This document shows positions 22,837 to 33,754 of a stretch of 64,000 nt of DNA, in pieces. Source of the DNA: Limnephilus marmoratus. Its lineage: Eukaryota; Arthropoda; Insecta; Trichoptera; Limnephilidae. The position numbers were made by a program, and so were the translations under genes. Below the pieces are notes generated by a model. The model saw only the letters and a program-made list of their open reading frames with translations. It was not told the DNA's origin and made no database searches. Within the stretch, counting starts at the first letter, position 1, and the number at the start of each line of letters is the position of its first letter. Location of the stretch: the NCBI GenBank assembly GCA_917880885.1, contig OU862931.1, positions 16,844,736 to 16,908,735 of the forward strand, given 5' to 3'.

Positions 22837-23211
22837 ATATCCATTAAATATCAATATCATATCCATTAAGTATCAATATCATATCCATTAAATAACAATA
22901 TCACATCCATTAAGTATCAATATCATATCCATTAAATAACAATATCATATCCATTAAGTATCAATATAATATCCATTAAATAACAATATCATATCCATTA
23001 AGTATCAATATCATATCCATTAAATTACAATATCATATCCATTAAGTATCAATATCATATCCATTAAATAACAATATCACATCCATTAAGTATCAATATC
23101 ATATCCATTAAATAACAATATCACATCCATTAAGTATCAATATCATATCCATTAAATATCAATATCATATCCATTAAGTATCAATATCATATCGATTAAA
23201 TATCAATATTA
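22837..23211 (+). repeat. 22-bp satellite, 17 tandem units
   Basis: Unit 'atatccattaagtatcaat' + 'atc' (22 bp). Most units alternate between '-taagtatcaat-' and '-taaataacaat-', giving a 44-bp higher-order period. Spacing is regular from end to end. The flanks are unrelated. There are no unique spacers, so it is not a CRISPR array. Confidence 0.95.
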
Positions 23212-23269
23212 TAAAGAAAAATATTTTTATTATTTTGTGTATTGCTAGAAAAAGTTGTAAGGTTGAATA

Positions 23270-23410
23270 AAGCGGTGGAGAAGAGAAAGAGGAGGATTAA
23301 AAAGTACCTGGCTATCCAAATCTAATCACTAAACATGGATAAATTTAATTTAATATAATGAATAGTGGTTCGTCAGCAGGGCGATACTGAAAGTATCTTC
23401 AATGGAACTT
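23270..23410 (-). repeat. Family B SINE fragment B1
   Basis: 'aagtacctggctatccaaat' and 'cagggcgatactgaaagtat' match the body of B7 in reverse. Both the head and the 3' end are missing. Confidence 0.6.
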
Positions 23411-23669
23411 GAACAAGGTGAAAATAGCACAGCATTGGAACCCTTCAAAAACCTAATTTACTACTTCCTCTCCTTAAAAAAAAGAAGCAAAACATCCTCA
23501 AAGTCAGGTACCAAAAAATGTAAGTCCTATGGGAATACACAGTGTTACATTATTTTCAATTTTGGCTACGTGAACGATGCATATAGATGGTAATATTTAA
23601 TAACATCTGCAAAATAAAATCTATATAAATCTATGAATCTATCTATCTATCTTCCATCTTCTTCTTCTA

Positions 23670-25107
23670 TCTATATAAATAAAAATGAATCGCCGAAATG
23701 TATGTTTACGCATAACTTCCGAACGACTGCACCAAATAGAATAATTCCTTTTTTTTGTTTTCGTTATTGCCAGGACAAGGTTTGTATAAAACTACTGGTG
23801 AGCTCTAGCATTATGAAATTTGTATAAAAAAATTGCAATAAAAAAGTAAATAAAAGAATTGAAAACTGAACGTGCCGGGACTGAATGCACAGAACGCGGG
23901 AGGGGGGAGGGGAACCTGGGATGGGGTAGGGGAACTCGGGAGGGATGTTCGCGGGACGGGGGAGAGGAAGGAGAGGCGGAAGGAGAACGGGACGAATGGG
24001 AAAGGACAAGCGGGGAGTAACAATTTCTTCTATATAAATAAAAATGAATCGCCGAAATGTATGTTTACACATAACTTCCGAACGACTGCACCAAATAGGA
24101 TAATTCCTTTTTTTTGTTTCGTTATTGCCAGGACAAGGTTTGTTTAAAACTACTGGTGAGCTCTAGCATTATGAAATTTGTATAAAAAAATTGCAATAAA
24201 AAAGTAAATAAAAGAGCTGTTTGAAAACTAAACGTGCCGGGACTGAATGCACGGAACGCGGGAGGGGAACCTGGGAGGGGGGAGGGGAACTCGAGAGGGA
24301 TGTTCGCGGGACGGCGGAGAGGAAGGAGAGGCGGAAGGGGAACGGGACGAATGGGAAAGGACACGCGGGGAGAAACAATTTCTTCTATATAAATAAAAAT
24401 AAATCGCCGAAATGTATGTATACGCATAACTTCCGAACGACTGCACCAAATAAGATAATTCCTTTTTTTTGTTTTCGTTATTGCCAGGACAAGGTTTGTT
24501 TAAAACTACTGGTGAGCTCTAACATTATGAAATTTGTATAAAAAATTGCAATAAAAAAGTAAATAAAAGAGCTGTTTGAAAACTGAACGTGCCGGGACTG
24601 AATGCACGGAACGCGGGAGGGGAACCTGGGATGGGGGAGGGGAACTCGGGAGTGATGTTCGCGGGACGGGGGAGAGGAAGGAGAGGCGGAAGGGGAACGG
24701 AACGAATGGGAAAGGACACGCGGGGAGAAACAATTTCTTCTATATAAATAAAAATAAATCGCCGAAATGTATGTATACGCATAACTTCCGAAATAAGATA
24801 ATTCCTTTTTGTTGTGTTCGTTATTGCCAGGACAAGGTTTGTTTAAAACTACTGGTGAGCTCTAGCATTATGAAATTTGTATAAAAAATTGCAATAAAAA
24901 AGTAAATAAAAGAGCTGTATGAAAACTGAACGTGCCGGGACTGAATGCATGGAACGCGAGAGGGGGGAGGGGAACCTGGGAGGGATGTTCGCGGGACGGG
25001 GGAGAGGAAGGAGAGGCGGAAGGGGAACGGGACGAATGGGAAAGGACACGCGGGGAGAAACAATTCATTATTTAATGGCGTAGCAACGCATGCCGGGGAA
25101 CAGCTAG
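23670..25107 (+). mobile_element. Helitron-like element with its 5' part repeated four times in tandem
   Basis: Starts TCTATATAAATAAAAATGAA after an A (23669) and ends GGGGAACAGCTAG before a T (25108). This is the Helitron pattern of 5'-TC, CTAG-3' and insertion between A and T. Just upstream of the end, 'gcaacgcatgccgggg' can form the short terminal hairpin. Within it the unit [5' end, AT-rich 230 bp, G-rich 120 bp] starts at 23670, 24029, 24384 and 24739 (359, 355 and 355 bp apart), while the 3' end occurs once. No Rep/helicase is present. The many overlapping frames here on both strands are products of the repeats, not genes. Confidence 0.85.
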
Positions 25108-25909
25108 TATGTATTAAAAATAACAAAACTTGCTTCTTTAATGTTTCTAGTGTTGTGAAATGTCCCAACGCCATTAATTATTTGCACAAATGAACAAAAA
25201 TTTCGAAAACTTTCAAAAACGATCCTTTGTTTGAAAGTCCTCGGAAACGTCGAAAACTCCTCAAAAACAAATAATAAAACAAAGTTTCGAAAATTAAAAG
25301 AAAACCCATTAGCTTTCCCAACTAACCGTTCCCCATCAAATACAATTAAATGGCTTGAAATTAACGACAACGTGGGCAGCATTAACGACATTTAAATTAA
25401 GAACATTATTCATTTTGAATTCAGAACATTCATTCGAAATTGGAACTGCTATAAAACAAAGAACGGGCCAATGATCGGGACGCCATTTGTCAAACTAATT
25501 AGGAACAGTTCGAGCGAACAATATTAATATATTTTTTTACGCGAAAACTTTAAATCGCAACTCATTGAATATTTGAATACTAAATTACAATTTAAATAAG
25601 TTTTTAACCTTCTGGATATCGAGCTTTTTTGGCTAGTGATACCGCTAAAGTAACTTATATAATATCGTGTCTTTGTGTTTAGCTGGCTGGACAAATGCGT
25701 CGTAAAATAACGTTAATAGGAGCTTTCCAAATATTGTCAGGTTATCACTATCCCGGGAATGTTGGAATAAATTCAAATAAAAGGGAATCGTGGTTCCATC
25801 TGAAAAAATGTAAAAAGTGCTACTGTGGTGTACAAGTTGGTCACATATTTTCAACATCATTCAAGTTAGTACAAAAGTTATACGTAGTTTTGTGTTGTCT
25901 TAACCCTAG
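25108..25909. other. No recognised gene
   Basis: AT-rich, with no supported feature. Confidence 0.45.
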
Positions 25910-25913
25910 ATTA

Positions 25914-26494
25914 TTAAACTATCCCACGAGTGACGTTGTTACTAAATATTCGTAAAAAAATACGACATAAAAATAAAATGGGAATAAATGAGACAATCAA
26001 AAACTTTTATTATTTTAGAAGTAATGGTAACATTCTTTGGGTTTAAAAGATCACGTAATAATGAAAAAAAAATTCCACATAGTTGGAACACACGTTCATC
26101 TATGCGCCCAACATATGGCTCTTTTGCATATCATGCAAGAGTTTATTGTTATTTTTCTTGTCTTGGATGTACAAAGTCACATATCTTAAATTTGTTCTAG
26201 AATTGTTGCCGCTTCAGGAACAGATTCAATAAGGAAGATACTTTATGATGTCTCTTTTATTTCATACATATTAACCCTATAATACTTAACTATCGTAAAA
26301 CTAAATTTTCGTAAATTTTACGACACTCTTTCTATAAGTCAACACATAAAGGACACCCGACCACAATGACAGCGCGTGGCACACTGACGGAACCAATTAA
26401 GAAGGTACTGTGAAGCGGGGGGTGCGTAAACGACGCGAATATTGTTTTTTCCAAGAATCGTCATTTTGCCGTCGTAATTTTTAGTATTCTAGGG
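25914..26494 (-). mobile_element. piggyBac-like deletion element with duplicated left end
   Basis: Left end CCCTAGATTATTAAAC after TTAA (25910-25913). Right end, reverse-complemented, CCCTAGAATACTAAAA, followed by TTAG (26495-26498), probably a mutated TTAA. CCCTAGA termini with TTAA targets are the piggyBac signature. A second left-type end (TTAA, then CCCTATAATACTTAACTATC) starts at 26275, so either two overlapping elements share the right end or the left end was duplicated. A Cys-rich remnant of a transposase C-terminus lies inside on the minus strand. Confidence 0.6.
26100..26175 (-). pseudogene. Possible piggyBac transposase Cys-rich C-terminal remnant
   Basis: The minus strand reads CTSKTRKITINSCMICKRAI followed by CWAH. 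piggyBac transposases end with a cysteine-rich domain whose second half is Y/N-x-C-x-x-C-x(3-4)-C-x-x-H. Spacing here is C-x-x-C-x(4)-C-x-x-H, about 24 residues in all. Upstream catalytic sequence is not visible, and a stop follows closely. Location inside piggyBac-like ends supports it. The short length keeps confidence modest. Confidence 0.4.
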
Positions 26495-26499
26495 TTAGA

Positions 26500-27310
26500 T
26501 TAGGAAGGTGGAACTTTAAGGTATTGCAACCACTTTTAACTAGCAACGTCTTATTGATTAGGGGCTGTGAATCTATGTAAAATCACTATAAACCCATACA
26601 AAATAGAAAAGTCGTCTAATTGCCTGCGGGAAATATTTCATGAAATAGTTCAATAAGAAAAAAAGCACACTGAAATCTCGGGTAAAATGTATGTAAGATT
26701 CGCGTGACGGATCGTAAGACTAATTTAATAAATGCAACCGGAAAAATCTACAAAAGTTAAAAATGTTCGGATAACGAAAGAGAAAAAAAACGAGAAGAAA
26801 TATGGCAGATATTATCGCGAGAAATCTCCATGCCTGAAAGCAAAACCGATAAAGAGATTTCAAAAATAAACAAAAGAAAAATAAAACCCACCTTCCCTCC
26901 GACGCGTTCGAGAACAAATCACTAAAAACAATTTGCAAAGTAAACATAAAGATCAAGACCGTATTGTCGTAATAATAAAAAGAATAAGTCTTTATCTCCT
27001 TTAGATTCTGCAATCCGGGTGTTTATTCGTCCTTTGCGAATACAATATTCTGGCTCAACGATTTCAATCCCAAAGCAAATTAAAATATTGGAAAAAGGAC
27101 AAGGTTGTCAACAGAGACGTTCATAATTTAGAGTGTTAGATATCCCCAGTATTGTCCTAGTGGAAGACCACCGTTCAAAACCGAAACATAGCATTGAATG
27201 GATTTGGCCGTTTTTGGTGATCAGAAAAATCAATAGTAAACTAGCTGTTATCATAAAATCTATCACTCAAACAAAACTCAAGTTCTGAAATTATGTCCAG
27301 TACAAGATAC
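26500..27310. other. No recognised gene
   Basis: AT-rich. A 97-residue minus-strand frame at 26720-27013 is aromatic-rich low-complexity sequence and matches no family I know. Confidence 0.4.
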
Positions 27311-27314
27311 AACT

Positions 27315-27567
27315 ATAGGCGTTTTCATCCCCCGACAAAATATCCTCCAACAAAATATCCCTCGACATAATGTATCTCCGCTAAGCTGAATTCTTTCCTT
27401 TAACTATGTTTGAACAATAATTTATTGTCTTTACAGGATGTCTGTATTATTTTTGTCACAATTTTTTGTTAGGTTAGGTTAGGTATTAGTAGATACGTTC
27501 TGGGGGGATGTTTTATCCGTAGGATATTTTGTCAGGAAAATTTTTTCGGGGGGTCGTGGGGTGAAAA
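27315..27567. mobile_element. Inverted-repeat element, MITE-like
   Basis: Left 'cgttttcatcccccgacaaa' + 'atatcc' faces right 'ggatattttgtc' ... 'gggtgaaaacg'. The arms match over about 26 bp, with a short extra stretch ('aggaaaattttttcgggggg') in the right arm. No clear target duplication. It contains 'ttaggttaggttagg', too short to be telomeric. Confidence 0.45.
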
Positions 27568-27739
27568 CGCGCGGAACCACAACTATAAATATAAATGTAA
27601 ACTTTAAACATAATAACATCGATCCTTCTCAAAATTGTTAACTGCTGCGAATAAAATTAGATACAAATATAAACTGAAATGAACATATATCAAAAATAGT
27701 TGCAAAAATCAATAGCTTCTTTTTTTATTCTAGACACAC

Positions 27740-28040
27740 TAAGTAAAATAATAAATATCGATTCAGTAAAACTGGGAAGAAATCGGTGGCTGGGTCATGT
27801 GGAGAGAATGACCGAGCATCAAGCACTTAAGTCCCTGCTGAACTCAAGACCAATAGGGCGAAGGAGCCTGGGAAGACCAAGACTAAGATGGAGCGACAAC
27901 GTCCTCAAAGACATATCTATCTTGAAGCTTCTAAACTGGAGAGAGCTGGCACAAAACCGAGATGAGTGGAGGAAGATTCTCGAGGCGGCCAAGACCCACC
28001 AGGGGTTGTAGAGCCAATAGTGATGATGATGAATCACTGC
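27740..28040 (+). pseudogene. RTE-like LINE C-terminal tail, open frame
   Basis: The frame reads NRWLGHVERMTEHQALKSLL, then RPIGRRSLGRPRLRWSDNVL, then NWRELAQNRDEWRKI and a stop after AKTHQGL. This W-GH-RM, G-R--GRP-LRW, W---A-DR--W architecture closes many RTE-type LINE polyproteins. The 3' end is 'gagccaatag' followed by (TGATGA)n. About 90 residues remain, so the copy is strongly 5' truncated (reverse transcriptase and endonuclease missing). The copy at 12.4 kb is the same family with a broken frame. Confidence 0.75.
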
Positions 28041-28915
28041 ATGTTATGATTAAATACGGAATACTTTTTTGGAGACATTCAGCAAATGACTGTTAGGACG
28101 ATCATCTCCAGACAAGTCTCCATTAAAAACTGAACACATAACGCGACAAGATTTACAAAAAAAAAAACAAACATATAAATTAGACAAGCAAACAGAACAA
28201 TAATTCAAAAAGAACCTTTGTACATGGCTATAAAGGCATATATACTTCCACCTAACATTAAACTAATAATACACGATATATTCCAATTTGAATCATCAAT
28301 AAAAAAGCATTTCTTACACAAATTAAATACCTTCTATTTGTATACTTGTAATTACATACCGTAATATTTTGATGTACTATACTTCTTGTTAATTGGGTTA
28401 GCTGTAAGAAATAGGAAGAAGCTACAACCTGTACCGTTTGGAATTTCTGTATTTTGTAAAATAAACGTTCTCTGAATTTGATCTAAAAAACCATGCGAAT
28501 AAGCACCACAAACTTCTCTTTCCAATCCATTTCCCACTTACTCCGAACAGTGGGGAATAGTTGGAACGAGGGCGGTTTTCACATAAAAGAAGAAAAATGA
28601 ACAATTCTAGGGATATCTATAACGACAAACCTTTAAAGGAATTATTTTTATTATCAATGCCCTTTCCGAATAAATTGTCAGACATTATTAATGATAATTA
28701 CCTTTCAAAGCTTCTCCAAGTATCATTTTCTATTGTTCAAATTTAACTGAAGGTCATTAGGGATGGCCATTTGTATTTCCTAATTAATATTTGGGAGAAG
28801 TTGGAATTTCCGTATAATTATTGACATAATTATCCGGAATGTAATATAATCACTATAAAAATATAACAGAGAGTGATTACGTCGAGGATTATTATTATTA
28901 TACAACAGAATAATT
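28041..28915. other. No recognised gene
   Basis: AT-rich. Frames of about 60 residues at 28352-28746 have no known motifs. Confidence 0.4.
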
Positions 28916-29345
28916 CCAATTACAGCACAATTTAGTTACCCTGTCAGCATTTAGGCAAGTGACTCTTCAATAATATTTTTAAGGCATACAAAGAACAGTC
29001 ACTTACATCCAAATGGTATGCAATTTCATTTAACAGCACCACCCCCCTCGTCATGCTATGCTTTGCCAAGATGTCTGTTCTGCCGTTCGGTACTTTAAAT
29101 AAGTCATGATGTCGACTTCGGCTGTAGTGATCTGGTACATATAAATCATAGCATCCCAAGAGAAATGGCCTATCGATGAAATTGTTCCAATTTTTGAAAG
29201 ACAGAATAGCAATACTTACTTTCCGTCTAGTTTCTAGACTAATAGAATCAGTTTCCTCAAGTAAGTCAATATGGTGAATTATTATAATATTAAAAAGGCA
29301 GTTTGTGAAACTAGTCTCAAGCAAACATAGCATAAGGTCCAACAT
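28916..29345 (-). pseudogene. LINE reverse transcriptase C-terminal tail, copy 1
   Basis: The minus strand reads SLETRRKVSIAILSFKNWNN, then FIDRPFLLGCYDLYVPDHYS, then KVPNGRTDILAKHSMTRGVV, then LLNEIAYHLDV and ALKILLKSH before the stop at 28944. This fits the LINE C-terminal pattern R-R---L--F, iD-p-LL, vP---R---f--p--RT--------N. The DNA is nearly the same as 34089-34420. Upstream catalytic parts are absent. Confidence 0.7.
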
Positions 29346-29349
29346 TGTG

Positions 29350-30115
29350 TGAATTTGCTAAATGTTATTTTGTAAAATAATTGAAAAGATTGGTCGGGTG
29401 TATTATTGACTCCAGAAACCGGCCACCTCGCCTCGCCGGTCCTTCTGAAATAAGAATTAATAACTCAAAAGAGGGCAGTTAAAGTAGAGTAATAAAGATT
29501 TTATTTTGAATATATAATATGCCGCAAACCGGCACACTATTATAATATATAAATCTCGGAGAATTTCCATACAGTGCTGGATGGTTAAGGGCAAACGGTA
29601 AAACCGTCGCCTTCGCGTGGAAATGCCGAATATTAAAATAGAATGAATTGAAATCGTCGATCACCTCGGCGCTAAAGTGAGAAAAAGTAACCGAATGAAT
29701 AGAGGAATTACGGAGAAGAATTGGATGGAAATACCTACTGACTTTTATCTGGAATGAACACTGAAGTTCGAATAAAAGTAGTAAGTACTTGAAAAGATTT
29801 TTCAAAGTATTTAACTAGTAGATACTGAGCTTCAAAACTCTTTTTTCTCATTGAAAACTTGCAAAATGTGACGTTTTGACTTAATTTTATCGGAATAACT
29901 TTTTTAATAACATTTGAAGGTTGTACACATCACTGTAGATAATTATTGAAAGAAGAAGATGACACTAATAAATCTAAACGAAACAAGAAACAGGACAACA
30001 CAGACAAAATAAATAAAAAAAGAGTAGCCAAAAATATGGGAAAAAATTGGTTAAAGATAATATTGTATTAATTCTGAATTTGGAATATTAGATTGAAAAA
30101 ATGACTGACGTAAAT
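29350..30115. other. No recognised gene
   Basis: AT-rich. A 108-residue minus-strand frame at 29479-29805 carries no known motif. Confidence 0.4.
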
Positions 30116-30118
30116 AAA

Positions 30119-30193
30119 ATAGGTCCCAATGACCGAGTGGTTTAAGACGTCGTCCTGGAAAAAGAGATCCTGGGTTCGATTCCCAGTTGCAAA
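30119..30193 (+). repeat. tRNA-like sequence, Ser/Leu type, probably SINE head or pseudogene
   Basis: Contains box A-like 'tgaccgagtggtt' and a perfect box B 'ggttcgattcc', spaced like a class II tRNA, with a T-arm stem CTGGG/CCCAG. The 5' and 3' acceptor strands (ggtccca / agttgca) do not pair well, so a functional tRNA is unlikely. Confidence 0.5.
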
Positions 30194-30534
30194 CGTTACC
30201 ATTTTATTTTGTCTTGTTCAGGACTTGTTCTCTTTCACCTTTTCCGGGATAATATCGCCCTAACGGATTTTATACTGGGATCTTCAGTTAATGGCGAAAG
30301 CTCATTTGAACATTTGTGAATATTATTATTTTGCTTGTAAAAACCTGCCTAATTATGCATCAGATGTTGATCTAGACTACTTAAATTCTTCGCATTAATC
30401 CACAATGTCATCCCATCCCGATCAAATTGTCAAATTCATAAAATCGATTTAATAAATTGTACGCCTAATCGAATTGCAGAAAAGAACTGACAATGTTCAT
30501 AATCTACTTTGGTTGTTAATTTTTTTATTCCATA

Positions 30535-30660
30535 CTAGCGAGTTCCCAGTATGCGTTGCAAAGCCACTAATAAAGAAATTGTTTCTCGCTGCGTGTCTTT
30601 TCCCATTTCTCCCATTCCCCTTCCGCCTCCCCTTCCCCTCCCATATCCCCTTTCCGAATA
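30535..30660 (-). mobile_element. Helitron 3'-end fragment, same family as 23.7-25.1 kb
   Basis: Minus-strand end CTAG (30535-30538) before T, preceded by 'gcaacgcatactgggaactc'. Further in, the G-rich block (plus-strand 'tttcccatttctcccattcc', 'ccttccgcctccccttcccc') matches the larger element. 5' truncated. Confidence 0.65.
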
Positions 30661-30689
30661 TTATTAGATTTATGATTAAAAATTAAATT

Positions 30690-32035
30690 CAATTCAATTC
30701 TGTCATGCGAACATACACCGAAAACAAACTAACTGTTGGTAAAAATTAATTTACTTAAAAAAGAGTTTTCTCGAAAATCGATCAAACAAATTTGGTACCT
30801 AACATAAGTACCTATTTAAAATATCTATAAATCTTGATTCGATTCAAAGTATAAGGTGAGTACTTCAAATAAATTCATTAATTTAAAGAGTTTCGAAAAT
30901 TGAATTTTGATTGAACATCATTGTGTTGCAAAACCGTCATTCTCAAATTGTGTCATTTTTGACAGTTTCGCAAGAGTTTTTGTAATGATTGCAAAACTTT
31001 TCAGATGTATTGTCATGTGGTTGTAATAATCCAGAAACCCTCGCGAGGGTGGAGAGAAGGTATTTTGAAAGTTTCAAACATCTCCTACGCTTAATTTAGC
31101 AATATATAGACATCTCACATACCCATAACTCATATATTCCCAAGCAAGCATATTTTGATTTATAGGGAGGAAATATAAACCTTTTACGTATTTGTACGCA
31201 GGACAGCATCTAACATTATAATATTTATGTGCGCGAAAGACTACACAACAGTATGAAAACGTTATAAAGCTAGTTGGTTGAAGATATCCACACGCCAAAA
31301 GCCCAAAAGCACCTCACCGCACTCCCAAAAACTATTATTCTCGCGGTATCTAATATCTGTTGATGATAAGTCTAAGTCCTTAGTCTCTCTAGTTCCGTGA
31401 ACAAACACGAGGGCCACTTCGTTAGGCGGCAAACAATGGCCCGTAGCGCGTACGTATTAACCATGCTGCGGACGAGGCGAAAGCGCTCGTAGACACTGTG
31501 CTACGGAACTACGGACCAGCGTAGCGGAGCGCTACGGCAGATAGCTACGTAATTGCGGCCTGTTACGGTGCTCGTACAAATAGGAAGAATTTTATACCAC
31601 CAGTTGTTCTCTTGCTTAATTTAATACCTGCATTCCTTGTTTCTTACTGAACAAATTTTGCGGTTAAATGAATATTTTAAAGTTAGGTAGCTCGTGATGG
31701 AGAGAGCTGAAAGTAACTGTGCTTACCTATTGTAAATAAAAAAAACGTACACGTGTATGTGTACATTTCTACGTGTACATTTCATGATGCCAGAACTCAC
31801 CGTTGGACAGTTTTAATTATCGAGGCTTGAAAAACTCCGTTTAATCACAGGAGAGCACATTTGTTTCAGCTCACATAGGTCTCATATAAATCGATGTATC
31901 TTCCTTACTAGTATAGTGAGAAATATGCTCTAAACGAAATTGGAAAGCACCAAAAAAGCTATATTCAAATATAAAAGTTAATCACAAAAGAAATAAAATG
32001 TGCTCCTTTTTGTAATCACAGTTTCTAAGTGCAAG
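30690..32035. other. No recognised gene; includes a GC-rich patch at 31380-31580
   Basis: The patch has recurring CTACGG and CGTAGC words and the near-palindrome CGTAGCG-GA-GCGCTACG at about 31522. The rest is AT-rich. No coding match. Confidence 0.35.
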
Positions 32036-32131
32036 TTGAAAAAAAATGAAACATTGTGAATTTAAAAATATATAATAATGAAATAATTTTACTTTGTATA
32101 AACCACTTATTTGATGTGCAAATCCGACCGG

Positions 32132-32157
32132 TTTCGGAACAAACGTTCCTTCGTCAG
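32132..32157 (-). ncRNA. Hammerhead-ribozyme-like core at the PLE-1 end
   Basis: The minus strand reads CTGACGA, one extra A, stem II GGAAC / GTTCC around a short loop, then GAAAC. All conserved core bases (CTGANGA, GAAA) are present. The extra base before stem II and the undefined stem III make cleavage uncertain. PLEs are known to carry hammerhead motifs near their ends. Confidence 0.5.
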
Positions 32158-32296
32158 GGAAAGCTTATACTAATTTGACAGTTTCGAACAATGTTTTATT
32201 ATGGTAGGGGTGGAGCTGTTTCTAGATAATAATATAGATTGGGTAGGTAGGTATTAGTGTAGAGTGGGTGGGTAGGGGAACAAATCCATGATTGGG

Positions 32297-33003
32297 CTAG
32301 GTATATGACAATATTTTTTGTTTGTTGATAATAGATTCATTATTTTTAAGCGATTTTTTAATTTCCAAGGCTTCTAAGTTATCTAAACGTTTTCCTTTAT
32401 GATTAATATGAAGAATATTTATCCCTGTATTTTTTTCAAAACTATGGTTATTTTCAATGATATGGTTAGCAAACTCAGAAAAATTATTATTATTAAGACA
32501 CCTTAAATGTTCTTTGATTCTGATTTCAAAATTACGAGTGGTTTTTCCAATATAAAATGAGGGACAATCATTGCATTTGAGTTTATATATTCCGGAATTA
32601 GTCAATTTATGGTCTTTATCTTTAGTATTTCTCAAAAAATTACCGATATTATTTCTTGTATAAAACGCTGGTTTAATATTAGAAGGAAGATTTTTGCAAC
32701 ATTGAACTGAAAAATTATTAATATACAAAATTTTACGCCATTCTTTATCATTAATATTATTAGAATTGTATAGATATTTATTTTTTGAAATTTTGATAAT
32801 TTTTTTATTTAGGATGTTATCAATTAATTTTGGTTCATATCCGTTATTTATAGCAATTTGTTTTATTATTGAAAGTTCAGAAAGGAAATTATTATTAGAC
32901 ATTGGGACATTTACTAAGCGGTGTATCATGGAATGGAAGGTGGAGTGTTTTTGTGAGACAGGGTGGTTGGAGGTATGTTGGCTTGCGATATATACTAAAA
33001 TCG
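32297..33003 (-). pseudogene. PLE C-terminal region with GIY-YIG endonuclease
   Basis: The frame from the methionine at 32929 encodes 210 residues. It extends upstream without stops through TSNHPVSQKHSTFHSMIHRL, which is the 'SNHP--HK---F-S-IHR' signature of Penelope-like reverse transcriptases just before the thumb. The GIY-YIG nuclease follows: SGIYKLKC at residues 112-119, CPSFYIGKTTR at 122-132, a basic helix EIRIKEHL, a His pair near HIIENNH, and Glu in LEALEIKKS near 186-189 as the expected metal ligand. The C-terminus is intact. The reverse transcriptase catalytic domain is missing, so the gene is broken. Confidence 0.8.
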
Positions 33004-33029
33004 ATTTTATTATTTATAATAGATAAAGT

Positions 33030-33345
33030 TAAATCCAAAAAGTTTAATTTTTCATTGCCTATTTCTATAAAAATATATATTTGTGGATTTTTTTTTTCAT
33101 TGCCAGTTACTTAAGTTAGAAAAACATAAGGGACGTTTTTTGCAATTATTTTTTTTATATTTAAAAAAATATATAATTATAGGTAATAATTAAATTTGAA
33201 AGCGTTTATCATCACCTTTAAAAAGCAGTTTTTAGTTTTTAGATACATTCACAAATATTCCATTTATTTGAATTTTAATGCGGATATTTTCTGACCTACT
33301 ACTGACAGAACATGGCCGAGACCCGAGGGGTTAAAAGTATCAATA
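33030..33345 (+). repeat. Family G repeat, copy G3
   Basis: 'tttttcattgccagttactt', 'tcatcacctttaaaaagcag' and 'gcggatattttctgacctac' align with G2 and, inverted, with G1 and G4. It lies next to the truncated end of PLE-1. Confidence 0.55.
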
Positions 33346-33479
33346 TTCTAACGGTAATAATGGCGTGTCATCTTGCGAGCAGAAACAAGTTTTTGAATGA
33401 AGAATTTTAATAATAAAAGCTCCTAACAGATTTACACGACAGCACCAGATTGGAGTAAAGTAAATTGTGTTTAGAATCC

Positions 33480-33580
33480 GAATGGCTCCGGATCCAAGTC
33501 CGTGACATATGCACATTTGGGAATCGGTGATCGAATCCACTCTCACGGTCGTAGCTCTTCGTAACCACTGATCCCGCGGG
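33480..33580 (-). repeat. tRNA-like sequence, possible SINE head
   Basis: The minus strand has 'gatcagtggttacgaagagc' (box A-like) and 'gtggattcgatcacc' (box B-like) about 35 nt apart. No cloverleaf with paired acceptor ends. Confidence 0.35.
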
Positions 33581-33754
33581 AGACTGTGTTTGCCAAATTA
33601 TCGGATGTGACGTGGGACTTCCCATTTCCAAATGACTAATGTATTCGGCTACCAATTTATTCGGAGAAACTACTAAAGTATAAAAGTCTTACCTAGCTAA
33701 CCATTACGACGTTTCCCCGAAGGAGTAAGCACATAGGATAGACGGCCACACATC

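Larger units (their letters stand above)
32040..33005 (-). mobile_element. Penelope-like element PLE-1, 5' truncated
   Basis: On the minus strand it holds the C-terminal coding part (see next entry), about 140 bp of spacer, then a hammerhead-like core at 32132-32157 (CTGACGA, A, GGAAC...GTTCC, GAAACCGG) and an AT-rich end. The 5' limit is near 33000, where the frame meets stops. Exact ends and target duplication could not be placed. Confidence 0.65.

Noticed and set aside
22837..23211. CRISPR array
   Set aside because: Repeats are contiguous with no unique spacers, and the context is a eukaryotic, transposon-rich genome.
23764..25193. Numerous overlapping reading frames of 60-117 residues on both strands
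   Set aside because: They arise from the Helitron tandem units. Pro/Ser- and Gly/Arg-rich composition reflects the G-rich block, and the same frames recur every 355 bp.
27468..27490. 'ttaggttaggttagg' as an insect telomere repeat
   Set aside because: Only about three units, inside an inverted-repeat element. Far too short for a telomere or a telomeric insertion.
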